NCBI RefSeq assembly: GCF_026342015.1 | Contig: NZ_JAPENL010000002.1 | Span: forward strand, 2,237,001 to 2,301,000 | Direction of reading: 5' to 3' | DNA from: Micromonospora lupini | Lineage (GTDB): Bacteria > Actinomycetota > Actinomycetes > Mycobacteriales > Micromonosporaceae | DNA: 64,000 nucleotides | Shown here: positions 36,278-45,411 of the stretch, in pieces | How positions within the stretch are numbered: position 1 is the first letter of the stretch | Layout: each line of letters begins with the position of its first letter | Position numbers and translations under genes: made by a program | Notes under the pieces: generated by a model | What the model saw: the letters and a program-made list of their open reading frames with translations, nothing else | Database searches by the model: none | Told to the model about the DNA's origin: nothing

Positions 36278-37222
36278 TCAGTCGCGCCAGTCCACCACCG
36301 CAGAGATCTTGCCGACAATGGTGCGCCAACCCAAACTCGCGGTCTGTGCCCCGATCTTCTTCAGCCGTCGCCGACCCATGAAGGCGCTGATCCCGCCGTT
36401 GGCCGTGGCCCGCAGCGCCTCGTCCAGGTCGTCGAGGCTGGAGCCGGCGGAGAGCATGTCCAGAACCGCAGGCAGGCGCAACGCGTACGACAGGTCGCGG
36501 GCGGCCTCGCCGGCCTCGATCAGGAGGGTCGAATCCCAGCTGTCGTGACCGCCGCGCAGGTTCTCCACGACGAGGTCGAGTTCGTAGGTGTCCTCATCGA
36601 GCGGAGCGATGTCGGCCGGCTCCACCCGTTCGGACAATTCATTCCAGCTGTCCAGTTGGGACAGATCGTTGGGCGCCCCGGAACGGATGAAACTGACGAG
36701 CGACTCGGGGGTCTTGAACAGCAGCAGCTTGCCCCGGTGGCTGAGGAAGACCGGCACCTCCTCGTCGTCCGCCTCGTCGGTGACGTCCTCGGCCTCGGCC
36801 TCGTCGTCATCGTCAGCTGTCGCGTCGGCGTCCGTGGCGCTGTCGCGGCGGCGGCGTGACGACTCGTCCTCGTCGCTGTCGGCGAACTCCTCGGCCAGCT
36901 CCTCGTCGAGGATGACGACCGTCTCGTCGTCGTCCTCCTCCTCGATCACCTGCCGGCGGGCGAGGAACGGGTCGTCCTGGTCGCGCTCGGTCACGTCGGT
37001 CGGGGTCAACGAGCCGGCCGGCCGGTACGCCCGCAGCGTGAAACCGGTGCCGGCGGGCAGGGCGATCTCCACCGGGTCGATCCGCAGCTCGTCCCAGAGC
37101 GACCGGTCGGCCGACGCGCGGGTGGTGTCGGCCTCGTCGGCCTCGTCTGGCTCGGCCGGGCCGGTGGTGTCGTCGAGCTCGGGCTCGTCGGCGTCGGGCC
37201 GTTGGGGCGACTGGCGGGCCAC
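36278..37222 (-). CDS. Acidic conserved protein of unknown function
   Basis: A 314-residue protein; GTG 37222 is chosen because GGAGG lies 5 bases upstream. The first about 150 residues are extremely Asp/Glu-rich and probably disordered. The C-terminal half looks globular: VPVFLSHRGKLLLFKTPESLV, then YELDLVVENLRGGHDSWDS, ending in GRRRLKKIGAQTASLGWRTI. I do not recognise the family. It lies 63 bp upstream of the transposase-like gene on the same strand, so the two may form an operon with a role linked to that protein or to the conservon. Confidence 0.72.
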   Translation of the reverse strand: MARQSPQRPDADEPELDDTTGPAEPDEADEADTTRASADRSLWDELRIDPVEIALPAGTGFTLRAYRPAGSLTPTDVTERDQDDPFLARRQVIEEEDDDETVVILDEELAEEFADSDEDESSRRRRDSATDADATADDDDEAEAEDVTDEADDEEVPVFLSHRGKLLLFKTPESLVSFIRSGAPNDLSQLDSWNELSERVEPADIAPLDEDTYELDLVVENLRGGHDSWDSTLLIEAGEAARDLSYALRLPAVLDMLSAGSSLDDLDEALRATANGGISAFMGRRRLKKIGAQTASLGWRTIVGKISAVVDWRD

Positions 37223-37412
37223 GCTGACCTCCGTGTGCTTCGGGTTGCCCACCCGCCGGCGTCTCCGACCGACGAGTGACTCTGGGCACATACCCTAGTC
37301 GGCGGCTCGGGAAGCCCGGAGCCCGCACCCCGGTGGCCCGCCGAGCGACGTGTCCGGCCTGCGCGTGCGTGACGGTGGCGATCCGGGCGTTCGACAAGTA
37401 GCGTAGCTACAC

Positions 37413-37754
37413 ATGAAGGCCCAGGCGCTGCACGGCCACCTCGACGCCCTTCTGCTCGCCGTCCTCGAACAGGGCGCGCTGCACGGCTACGCCATCATCG
37501 AGTCCCTCCGTGCCCGCAGTGACGGCAGTCTCGATCTGCCCACCGGCACGATCTATCCGGCGCTGCGCAGGCTGGAGCGCGCCGGTCACGTGGCGAGCAC
37601 CTGGAGCACTGTCAACGGTCGGGAACGGCGGACGTACCAGCTCACCGACTCCGGCCGCCGCGCGCTGGCCGGCGAGCGCGCCGGATGGCAGGAGTTCCGC
37701 GTGACCGTCGGCCGGTTCCTCGACCCCGGCAGCCCACCCGTCACCCCCGCCTGA
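37413..37754 (+). CDS. PadR-family transcriptional regulator
   Basis: A 113-residue winged-helix regulator. LLLAVLEQGALHGYAIIESL and LPTGTIYPALRRLERAGHV are the PadR signatures, and GRERRTYQLTDSGRRAL is the wing. The start ATG 37413 follows a short dyad (GTAGC/GCTAC region 37399-37411), which may be an autoregulatory operator, and leaves almost no room for a ribosome-binding site, so translation may be leaderless. It is convergent to the HAAS-domain membrane protein gene, the usual partner of this PadR type. Confidence 0.92.
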   Translation: MKAQALHGHLDALLLAVLEQGALHGYAIIESLRARSDGSLDLPTGTIYPALRRLERAGHVASTWSTVNGRERRTYQLTDSGRRALAGERAGWQEFRVTVGRFLDPGSPPVTPA

Positions 37755-37790
37755 GCCGGCAGCGGCCGGGCCCGCGCGGTGGGGACCGGC

Positions 37791-38465
37791 TCAGCGGGCG
37801 GTGGCCCGTAGCCAGACCCGTGCGGCGCGGGTAAGCGAGAAGTACGCCCCACCCACCACCACCATGCCGACGATCATCGGTGGCCACGTCAGCGCCGCGT
37901 CCCACATGTCGACCGACCAGGTGAAGAGAGCCCCGCCGGCAACGATGCCGAGGGCCAGTGTGCCGGTCAGGGCGGCGCCCACCGCACGCTGCGCCGCCGC
38001 CAGGCCCGGTCGCGATGATCGAGCGCTCGCCCACACGACAAGCAGGCCGGTCACGGCCAGCAGCAGCTCGCCGAACCAGATCCAGTCGACCGAGGCGGAC
38101 AGCAGCCGGTAGAGCGCCGGAGGCTGCGGACCGGCGCTCCAGCTCGACCCGCGCCAGGTCAGGTCGCCGGCCGCCACCAGGACCCCGGCCACGGCAAGCA
38201 TCCGCAGGGACAGGCCGCGCAGGGCGGCCACCGCCAGCTCCGCCTGCCAGGAGGGCAGCAGTTGCGCCGGTGAGCCGAACTCGGCCACCGCCCGGCGCTG
38301 CGCCTCCGTGGGCGGCACGCCGCTCTCGCGGTACGCGTCGACGGCGTCCAGCAGATCGTGCCGCGCCTCGGTGAGCAGGTCGGACTTCAGCCGCGCCGGC
38401 CCCTGCAACCGGGACTCCAGCTCCCGCAGGTGCTCCTCGACCAGGAAGCCCTCAGCATGCCGCAT
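37791..38465 (-). CDS. Membrane protein with N-terminal HAAS/permease-prefix domain
   Basis: A 224-residue protein from ATG 38465. Residues about 5-75 form a helical domain with RLKSDLLTEARHDLLDAVDAY and PTEAQRRAVAEFGSPAQL, the HAAS (permease prefix domain 1) pattern typical of proteins encoded beside PadR regulators. Four membrane spans follow. Function is probably sensory or regulatory for an unknown process; the family is not characterised well. It ends 36 bp from the convergent padR stop. Confidence 0.82.
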   Translation of the reverse strand: MRHAEGFLVEEHLRELESRLQGPARLKSDLLTEARHDLLDAVDAYRESGVPPTEAQRRAVAEFGSPAQLLPSWQAELAVAALRGLSLRMLAVAGVLVAAGDLTWRGSSWSAGPQPPALYRLLSASVDWIWFGELLLAVTGLLVVWASARSSRPGLAAAQRAVGAALTGTLALGIVAGGALFTWSVDMWDAALTWPPMIVGMVVVGGAYFSLTRAARVWLRATAR

Positions 38466-38533
38466 GACACCAGACTGCCACGGACGCGAGGGCACCCACG
38501 TCGGGGAGAACCCTGGTCCGTCCCCGAAGCGGG

Positions 38534-40330
38534 TCAGGGAGCGAGGGCCAGGTACCCGCGCTCGGCCGCCACCTGCAGAAGCCACTGGTCCCGGTACCAG
38601 CCGGGGGCCGCGACCAACTCGGCGTGCCTGCCGCGCTGGATCACCCGGCCGCCGTCGAGGACGACGATCTCGTCCAGGTCGGCCAGCCCGCTGAGCCGGT
38701 GACTGATCAGCAGGACCGAGTGCCCGGTGGGGGTGGCCGCGAGGGCGGAGGCGAGCACCGCGTCGGCGGCGGCCGGGTCCAGCCCCTCGGTGGGCTCGTC
38801 GAGGACCAGCACCGGCGGCGCGGCGAGCAGGGCACGGGCCAGCGCGAGTCGTTGCCGCTGGCCGCCGGAGAGCTGGCCGCCCTCCTCGCCGACCAGGGTG
38901 TCCCAGCCGGCCGGCTGGGCGCGTACCCAGTCCAGCAGGCCGGCTGCCGTCATAGCGGCGGTCAACTCGTCCTCGCCGGCCCCGGCCCGCCCGAGCAGCA
39001 GGTTCTCCCGGACCGTGGCATGGAAGACGTACGCCTCGGCGAGCAGCCCGCCGACGCGGCGCGGCAGCTCCTCCTCCGCGTACGTCCCGAGGTCGCGGTC
39101 GGCCAGCGTGACGTGGCCGGAGGTCTGTCGGACCGCCCCGGTCAGCACGGCGGCCAGGGTGCTCTTGCCGGCGCCGCTCGGCCCGACGACGGCGATGCGC
39201 CGGCCGGCGGGCAGGTCCAGGCTCACCCGGTCCAGCGCGGGCGCGGCGCCGGTCCGGTACCGCACGCTCACCTCGACGAAGCGCAGGTCGTGCGGGTCGG
39301 TCAGGTCGGTCGCCGGAGGAGCGGGAGTGGGAGTGGGAGTGGGCGTGTCGCTGTCGAGGAGGGCGGCCACCCGGGCCAGGCCGGGCCGCAGCTGGGTCCA
39401 CTGTCGGGCGGCCGAGACCACTGCCAGCGCCACCTCCACGGCGGCCAGGGTGCCGACGGCAAGCACCCCGACCAGGACGCCCGGCACGTCGGAGGCCAGC
39501 GCGACAAGCACCACCACGGCGGCTGTCAGCCCGGCGACGAACACGCCTGCGGCGTCCACCGCGAAGCCGGTGGCGGCCAGCCGGCGTTCCAGTCGGGCCA
39601 GCCGGCCGGCCCGCTGCGCGGCGGTGCGCAGCGCGGCGTCGGTCGCCCCGAACGCGGCGAGGTCGGCGGCGCCGTGGGTGAGGTCGACGGCGTCGGTGGC
39701 CAGGGCGCCGCGCAGCGGGGCCACCTCGGCCGCGCTGCGCCGGGTGACCACGGTGGCCAGCGCGGGCAGCGCCACGGCGGCGACCACCAGCCCGAGCGCG
39801 AGCACACCTGCGGCCGGTGGCGAGATCAGCGCCGCCCCGGCCACCGCCAGCACCCCGACCAGCGCCGCCGCCGAGCCGGGCACCAGCACTCGCAGCAGCA
39901 GATCCTGGACCGCCTCGACGTCGGAGACCAGCCGGCTCAGGACGTCCCCCGAGCGGTGTTGCGCGTCGCGGCGGGCCGTGAGGGTGGCGAAGACCCGGGC
40001 CCGCACGTCGGTGATCATGCGGAGGACCGCGTCGTGCCCGGCGAGTCGTTCGGTGTAGCGGAACACTCCCCGGCTGATCGCCAGCGCCCGGACCGCGACG
40101 ATCGCCACGGTGAGCCGGTCCAGCGGAGGCCGCCCGGCGGCGCTCATCAGCAGCCACGTCGCGGTGGCCATGAGGGCGAGCCCGGCGAACTCGGTGGCGG
40201 CGGCGAGCAGCCCGGCGCCGGCCAGCCGACCCAGGTACGGGCGGGCCAGCCGCAGCACCGCGCGCTCGGCGGCGACCCGCCCGGCCGATGTCACGCCGGC
40301 CACCGCCTCCGGCCCGTGTTCCGCGCTCAT
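38534..40330 (-). CDS. cydC: Thiol reductant ABC exporter subunit CydC
   Basis: A 598-residue half-transporter with an N-terminal six-span domain and a C-terminal ATPase. Markers are ISRGVFRYTERLAGHDAVLR (CydC-specific) near residue 85, Walker A GPSGAGKST, signature LSGGQRQRLALARAL and Walker B VLVLDEPTEGLD. With CydD it exports glutathione/cysteine-type reductants needed for cytochrome bd assembly (in actinomycetes the physiological thiol may differ). ATG 40330 overlaps the cydD stop (ATGA). It is the last gene of cydABDC. Confidence 0.95.
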   Translation of the reverse strand: MSAEHGPEAVAGVTSAGRVAAERAVLRLARPYLGRLAGAGLLAAATEFAGLALMATATWLLMSAAGRPPLDRLTVAIVAVRALAISRGVFRYTERLAGHDAVLRMITDVRARVFATLTARRDAQHRSGDVLSRLVSDVEAVQDLLLRVLVPGSAAALVGVLAVAGAALISPPAAGVLALGLVVAAVALPALATVVTRRSAAEVAPLRGALATDAVDLTHGAADLAAFGATDAALRTAAQRAGRLARLERRLAATGFAVDAAGVFVAGLTAAVVVLVALASDVPGVLVGVLAVGTLAAVEVALAVVSAARQWTQLRPGLARVAALLDSDTPTPTPTPAPPATDLTDPHDLRFVEVSVRYRTGAAPALDRVSLDLPAGRRIAVVGPSGAGKSTLAAVLTGAVRQTSGHVTLADRDLGTYAEEELPRRVGGLLAEAYVFHATVRENLLLGRAGAGEDELTAAMTAAGLLDWVRAQPAGWDTLVGEEGGQLSGGQRQRLALARALLAAPPVLVLDEPTEGLDPAAADAVLASALAATPTGHSVLLISHRLSGLADLDEIVVLDGGRVIQRGRHAELVAAPGWYRDQWLLQVAAERGYLALAP

Positions 40331-42003
40331 CGGGCAGCCCTCCCGGTCGGTTCGGGCGTCAGCTCGGTGACCCGGCCGTCCTCGATGCGCAGAATCCGGT
40401 CGGCGTCGGCCAGCAGCGCCGGCCGGTGTGCCACCAGCAGCGCCGTCCGTCCGGCGACCAGCCGGCGGGTGGCGTCGAGCACCACCGCCTCGGCGGCCGT
40501 GTCCAGCCGCGCCGTGGGCTCGTCGAGCAGCACCACAGGGGCGTCGCGCAGGAACGCCCGGGCCAGTGCGACGCGCTGCCGTTGGCCGCTGGACAGGCCG
40601 TGCCCGCGCTCGCCGAGCAGCGTGTCCAGTCCGTCGGGCAGGCCGGCCACCACGTCGTCGAGAGCGGCGTCGCGCACGGCGGCGGCGAGCGCCTCGGGCG
40701 GGGTGTCCGGTGCGCCGAGCCGGATGTTGTCGGCGAGCGAGGCGGCGAAGAGGTGGGCGCGCTGCGGCACCCAGGCGAGCTGCCGACGCCAGGCGTCCGG
40801 GTCGGCGGTGGCGAGGTCGACGCCGTCGACTGTGATCCGGCCGCTGGTCGGGGTCACGAAGCCGAGCAGCAGGCCGAGCAGGGTGCTCTTGCCGGCGCCG
40901 CTGGGCCCGATGATGGCGATCCGCTCGCCGGGTCGGACGGTCACTGTCACGTCGCGCAGTGCGGTGGTCCGCTCGTACGCCACTGTCACGGCCTCGAACC
41001 GGATCTCGCCGCGACCGTCCGGGGTCGTCGCGCCCTCGGCGGTGCGCGGGGTGGCCGGCGCGGCCGAGACGGTGAGCGCCTCGTCCAATGCGGTGAGCCC
41101 CTCCATGCTGGCGTGGAAGCGGCTGCCGGCGGCCCGCAGTGGCAGGTACGCCTCGGGGGTGAGCAGCAGCACCAGCAGCGCGGTGTGCAGGGCCAGCCCG
41201 CCGCCGAGCAGCCGGATGCCGACAGGAACCGCGACGAGTGCCACCGAGAGGGTGGCGACCAGCTCCAGCACAAGCGCGGACAGGAACGCGATCCGCAACG
41301 TCTTCATGGTGGCGACCCGGTGCCCGTCGGCCATCCGGCGGACCACCTCGGTCTGCGCCCGGGCCCGGCCGAACGCCCGCAGGGTGGGCAGCCCGGCGAC
41401 CATGTCCAGGAAGTGCCCGCCCAGCAGGGCCAGCCGACGCCACTGCCGTTCGGTGGCGGCCTGCGCCTGCCAGCCGAGCAACGCCCCGAAGACCGGGATC
41501 AGCGGCAGCGTCAACGCGATGATCAGCGCCGAGCCCCAGTCGGCGACGACGATGCGGGCCAGCACGGCCACCGGCACCGTCACGCTGAGCACCAACTGCG
41601 GCAGGTACCCGGTGAAGTAGGCGTCCAGCGCGTCCAGGCCGCGCCCGGCGAGCGTGGCCAGCTCGCCGGCCCGCTGCCCCGCCACCCAGCCCGGCCCGTG
41701 CCGCCCCACCGCGCCGAGCAGGTCGGCCCGCAGCGTGGCCTTGACCGTGGCGGCGACCCGCGCGGAGACCGTGCCCTGTGCCCAGACGAGCGCCGACCGG
41801 GCGGCGACCGCGACCACGAGACCCGCCAGCGCCACCCGGTTCAGCCGCCCGTCGAAGGCGGTGGCCAGCACCGCCGCCAGCGCGGTGGCCTGCGCGACGA
41901 TCAACGCGGCGGCGAGCACGCCGAGGAGCGCGAGCACGGCAAGATCGCGCCGGGCCGCGGGGACCCGACGCAGCAGACGCGGGTCGAAGGGACGGCGGTT
42001 CAC
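40327..42003 (-). CDS. cydD: Thiol reductant ABC exporter subunit CydD
   Basis: A 558-residue half-transporter. The membrane part contains DAYFTGYLPQLVLSVTVPVAV and TLRAFGRARAQ, both typical of CydD; the ATPase has GPSGAGKST, LSSGQRQRVALARAF and VVLLDEPTARLD. GTG 42003 overlaps the cydB stop (GTGA), so the operon is translationally coupled throughout. Together with CydC it supports assembly of the bd oxidase encoded directly upstream. Confidence 0.95.
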   Translation of the reverse strand: MNRRPFDPRLLRRVPAARRDLAVLALLGVLAAALIVAQATALAAVLATAFDGRLNRVALAGLVVAVAARSALVWAQGTVSARVAATVKATLRADLLGAVGRHGPGWVAGQRAGELATLAGRGLDALDAYFTGYLPQLVLSVTVPVAVLARIVVADWGSALIIALTLPLIPVFGALLGWQAQAATERQWRRLALLGGHFLDMVAGLPTLRAFGRARAQTEVVRRMADGHRVATMKTLRIAFLSALVLELVATLSVALVAVPVGIRLLGGGLALHTALLVLLLTPEAYLPLRAAGSRFHASMEGLTALDEALTVSAAPATPRTAEGATTPDGRGEIRFEAVTVAYERTTALRDVTVTVRPGERIAIIGPSGAGKSTLLGLLLGFVTPTSGRITVDGVDLATADPDAWRRQLAWVPQRAHLFAASLADNIRLGAPDTPPEALAAAVRDAALDDVVAGLPDGLDTLLGERGHGLSSGQRQRVALARAFLRDAPVVLLDEPTARLDTAAEAVVLDATRRLVAGRTALLVAHRPALLADADRILRIEDGRVTELTPEPTGRAAR

Positions 42004-43007
42004 CAGTACACCGGTGCCCTGCCGTCGGTCCGTCCCCGGAAAACCCACAAGCACATCGCCTGGAAGCCTAGTAGGGCCGGCAGCAGCGGCAGCGCCACCC
42101 AGCCGAGCAGCCGCAGCGTCGGCGCGCTGGCGGCGGCGTCGGCCACCGTCAGCGAGGCGCCCGGATCGGTCGTGGACACCAGCACGTAGGGCCAGAGGGC
42201 CGCGCCGACAAGCGCCACCGGCAGCGCCAGGGCCACGCCGGTGGCGGTCAGGGCCCACCCCGGCCGCCGCCGCGCAAGCGCCGCCCGGGCCGCCAGCAGC
42301 GCCGCCACCAGCAACACCGGCAGGAGTACGGCCACCGCCGGTCGCTGGACGGCGTCGCGTACCCGGGAGGAGAGCAGGCCCACGACTGTGGCCGCGGCGA
42401 CAGCGCAGAGCGCCACGGGCACCAGCCGGCGGGCCGTGCGGCCGGCCTCGGCGGCGGCGTCGGCCGGCAGTCGCAGCGTGAGGAAAGTCGCACCGTGCAC
42501 AGCGACCAGGGCGACCATTGTCAGCCCGACGATCGCCGCGAACGGGGTGGCCAGGTGCGACACCCCGGCGACGTGCCCGTCGGCCTGGCGGGGTACGCCC
42601 TGCAACAGCGCGGCCAGCACCACGCCCCAGCCGAGCGCGGCGAGCGCGCTGCCGACCACGATGACCCGGTCCCAGCGGGCGCGGACCCGCTCGTCGGTCG
42701 GTCGGCTGCGTAGTTGCACCCCGGCGGTGACCAGGACGACGCCGACCAGCGCGCCGGCGACCGCCGGATAGCAGCCGGCGAGTAGTTCGCCCTCCAGCAG
42801 CGGGAAGGCGCCGAACAGGATGCCCACGGCGGCGACCAGCCAGACCTCGTTGCCGAGGAAGAACGGGCCGAGGGCGGTGAGCGTGGCCCGCCGCGCGGCC
42901 GGGGCGCCGCCCCGGGCGAGCAGCAACCCGACGCCGTAGTCGTAGCCGGCGAGCACGAGGTAACTGGCGAAGAAGAGGCCGAGCAGGGCGTACCAGGCGA
43001 GGTCCAC
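42000..43007 (-). CDS. cydB: Cytochrome bd oxidase subunit II
   Basis: A 335-residue membrane protein with about nine spans, the CydB subunit of the quinol:O2 oxidoreductase. It opens with DLAWYALLGLFFASYLVLAGYDYGVGLLL-like family sequence, followed by GPFFLGNEVWLVAAVG and FPLLE. GTG 43007 is used and lies 20 bp after the cydA stop. Subunit II structurally supports haem-binding CydA. Confidence 0.95.
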   Translation of the reverse strand: MDLAWYALLGLFFASYLVLAGYDYGVGLLLARGGAPAARRATLTALGPFFLGNEVWLVAAVGILFGAFPLLEGELLAGCYPAVAGALVGVVLVTAGVQLRSRPTDERVRARWDRVIVVGSALAALGWGVVLAALLQGVPRQADGHVAGVSHLATPFAAIVGLTMVALVAVHGATFLTLRLPADAAAEAGRTARRLVPVALCAVAAATVVGLLSSRVRDAVQRPAVAVLLPVLLVAALLAARAALARRRPGWALTATGVALALPVALVGAALWPYVLVSTTDPGASLTVADAAASAPTLRLLGWVALPLLPALLGFQAMCLWVFRGRTDGRAPVYW

Positions 43008-43027
43008 GGGTGAGTCTCCTCAGTCGC

Positions 43028-44281
43028 TCAGGCGAGGGCGGGTTCGGGGTGGGCCGGCTCGCCGGGCGCTGCGGGTGGGCGGCCGAGAGCCGGGTCGGCG
43101 GCGCCGCGTCCCGCGTGCCGGGCGAGCAGCACCCAGTTGGTGACGGCGAGGGTGCCCAGCAGCAGGCTGAAGCCGATGAGCGAGGTGAGCATCACCGGCG
43201 CGCCGACGGGGGAGACCGCCTGGTCGGTGGGGAGCAGCCCGTACGCCACCCAGGGCTGGCGGCCGACCTCCCGGGCGATCCAGCCGAGGATCACCGCGAC
43301 GAACGGCAACGGCACGGCGAGCAGGACGAGCCAGAGCGGGAAGCGCAGCCTGATGATCCAGTCCCGGAAGAGCAGGGGCAGCAGCAGCCAGACGCAGCCG
43401 AGGGTGAAGCCGATCAGGATCATGAAGCCCAGCCCGACGCTGGACAGCACCGGCGGGGTGTAGTCGCCGGGGCCGAACCGGGTGGTCCACTCGGCGATCA
43501 GCGCCCGCGCCTCCGGGCTGTCCCCGCCGAACTTGGTCGGCTGTACCTCGCCGACCGGGCCGAACTGGGCGAAGCCGAAGCCCTGCACCACCGTGATCGC
43601 CAAGGCCGCCGTGACCAGGCCGATCCGCAGTGAGGTGCGGAAGAGCGCGAAGTCGGGCGTACGCCGGATCAGGTGCCAGGCGCTGACGGCCGCCATCAGC
43701 ATCCCGCCGACCAGCAGCCCGGCGGAGACCACGTGCCCGAACGCCATCCCGAGGCTGGGGTTGGTGAGCAGCGCGCCGAAGTCGGTGAGGTGGGCGATAC
43801 CGTCGCGGACCTCGTACCCGACCGGGTGTTGCAGCCAGGAGTTGGCCACCATGATCCAGAAGGCCGAGGCGTACGCGGTGAGCGCCACGCCCCACAGCAG
43901 CGCGAGGTGGACACCCTTGCGGAGCCGGTGCCATCCGAAGATCCACATCCCGAGGAACGTGGACTCCAGGAAGAACGCCACGAGCGTCTCGATCGCCAGC
44001 GGCGCGCCGAAGACGTTTCCGACGTAGCGCGACAGGCCGCTCCAGTTCAGCCCGAACTGGAACTCCATGACGATGCCCGTGGCGATGCCGAGCACGTAGT
44101 TGATCACGTAGAGCTGGCCCCAGAACCGGGTCAGCCTCTCCCACTTCGGGTTGCCGGTGAGCACCCAGGCGGTCTGCATCCCGACCAGCAGCGTGACCAG
44201 CCCGAGCGTGACGACCACGAACAGGAAGTGGATCGACGTCGTGGTGGCGAACTGCAGGCGGGCGAGGAGCAGCGTGTCCAT
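43028..44281 (-). CDS. cydA: Cytochrome bd oxidase subunit I
   Basis: The haem-binding subunit of cytochrome bd, 417 residues. ARLQFATTTSIHFLFV contains the N-terminal haem-ligand His, GRQPW is the conserved periplasmic motif, and FGHVVSAG carries a further His. It is shorter than E. coli CydA and has the short Q-loop form seen in Gram-positive bacteria. The enzyme gives high-affinity O2 respiration without proton pumping. The start is ATG 44281. Its promoter region contains an array of CTAC/GTAG dyads, suggesting control by the BlaI-type repressor encoded upstream. Confidence 0.96.
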   Translation of the reverse strand: MDTLLLARLQFATTTSIHFLFVVVTLGLVTLLVGMQTAWVLTGNPKWERLTRFWGQLYVINYVLGIATGIVMEFQFGLNWSGLSRYVGNVFGAPLAIETLVAFFLESTFLGMWIFGWHRLRKGVHLALLWGVALTAYASAFWIMVANSWLQHPVGYEVRDGIAHLTDFGALLTNPSLGMAFGHVVSAGLLVGGMLMAAVSAWHLIRRTPDFALFRTSLRIGLVTAALAITVVQGFGFAQFGPVGEVQPTKFGGDSPEARALIAEWTTRFGPGDYTPPVLSSVGLGFMILIGFTLGCVWLLLPLLFRDWIIRLRFPLWLVLLAVPLPFVAVILGWIAREVGRQPWVAYGLLPTDQAVSPVGAPVMLTSLIGFSLLLGTLAVTNWVLLARHAGRGAADPALGRPPAAPGEPAHPEPALA

Positions 44282-44323
44282 GGCCGGCTCTCCCTAGCTG
44301 TTGGCTCCCTTGTCGTAGCAACC

Positions 44324-44395
44324 CTACACGTAGCTTGCCTACATGTAACTACTACTACGGCCCGTCGTAGTTAATGTTACGACGAGGCGTAGTAG
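44324..44395. promoter_or_regulatory. Array of CTAC/GTAG dyads upstream of cydA (candidate BlaI-type operators)
   Basis: Within 72 bases lie CTAC-AC-GTAG (44324-44333), TACATGTA (44340-44347), CTACG/CGTAG (44355-44370), CGTCGTA/TACGACG (44363-44384) and GTAGTAG (44389-44395). BlaI/MecI proteins bind TAC/GTA-type dyads. The same CTAC/GTAG theme and the GTAGTAG heptamer occur in front of the blaI-like gene. Confidence 0.5.
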
Positions 44396-44495
44396 ATGTG
44401 CGTGGGGGGACTCGACCACCTGCCCACCCCGCCGGCGACAGCACGCCGTCACCCCGGGCAGTGGGGTGTGGGTGGAGGTGGGGCGGGTTGGCGGG

Positions 44496-45401
44496 TCAGC
44501 TCAGGAAGAGGGTGACCGGGAGGGCGACAAGGGTGGCGGCCACCGCGAGGGCGGCGGCGCCGAGGGCCCGGGGCGGCCGGTCGGCCACGAGCAGGCGCTG
44601 GACGCGTACGTCCAGGTCGCGGTCGCCCAGGCCCAGCGCGCCGGCCGGAGTGACCCGGTGCCCGGCGGCGGCGAAGCGGCGTAGCGCGCCCGCCAGCGGG
44701 GCCTCGGCGTGCAGTTCCCGTGCCTTGTCGTCGGCGCGCATCTCGACAAGCAGGGCGACCCGCTCGTGCGCGTCGCGGACCCAACCGAACCACGGCAGTG
44801 CCCGGCACAGCGCGGTGAACGGCAGCAGCACCAGATCGTGTCGTTCGTGGGCGTGCGCGCGCTCGTGGGAGAGCACGGCGGCAAGCTCGGCGCGGTCCAG
44901 CAGGCTCAGCGTGCCCGCGCTGACCACCACCTGCGGCTTGACGCCCGGCAGGCAGTACGCGGCGGCGCTCGGATGGTCCAGGACGAGCGCCCCCGGCGCG
45001 GCCGGGTCGTCCCGGGCCACAAGTGTGAGCAGGTCCCGGTGCCGGCGCTGGGCGCGGATGGTCCCGTGGATGCTGCGGGCGGTCGTGGTGACGAGCACGG
45101 CTCCGATGCCGAAGCCCACCCCGACGCCGGCGAGGTGGAGGGCGCTCACTCCGATCGGCAGGCTGCCGTGGATGAGGTCGGTGGTCAGGGCGAGCAGTGC
45201 GCTGCCGGTCGGCAGGTCGTACGCGGTCAGCCCCAGGGCCATCGGCAGGCCCATCGCGGAGAGCCCCAACGCCAGCCCGACGGCCTGCCAGCAGACGATC
45301 GCCACTCGTGGGCTGCGCCACGTCCAGGTGGAGCGGGCCAGCACCTGCGCGGTCAGATAGCAGGCCAGCATGGTGGCGGCGAAGTGCACGGCGTAGGCCA
45401 T
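44496..45401 (-). CDS. M56-family (BlaR1/MecR1-like) membrane metallopeptidase
   Basis: A 301-residue integral membrane zinc peptidase with about four spans. The catalytic motif is HERAHAHERHD (HExxH) near residue 180, and a downstream EMRADDKA offers the third zinc ligand. Unlike BlaR1 it has no extracellular penicillin-binding sensor domain, so the stimulus is unknown. It follows the BlaI-type gene by 10 bp, and the pair should work by proteolysis of the repressor, directly or through an intermediate. Confidence 0.9.
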   Translation of the reverse strand: MAYAVHFAATMLACYLTAQVLARSTWTWRSPRVAIVCWQAVGLALGLSAMGLPMALGLTAYDLPTGSALLALTTDLIHGSLPIGVSALHLAGVGVGFGIGAVLVTTTARSIHGTIRAQRRHRDLLTLVARDDPAAPGALVLDHPSAAAYCLPGVKPQVVVSAGTLSLLDRAELAAVLSHERAHAHERHDLVLLPFTALCRALPWFGWVRDAHERVALLVEMRADDKARELHAEAPLAGALRRFAAAGHRVTPAGALGLGDRDLDVRVQRLLVADRPPRALGAAALAVAATLVALPVTLFLS

Positions 45402-45411
45402 GGCGCGTGCC

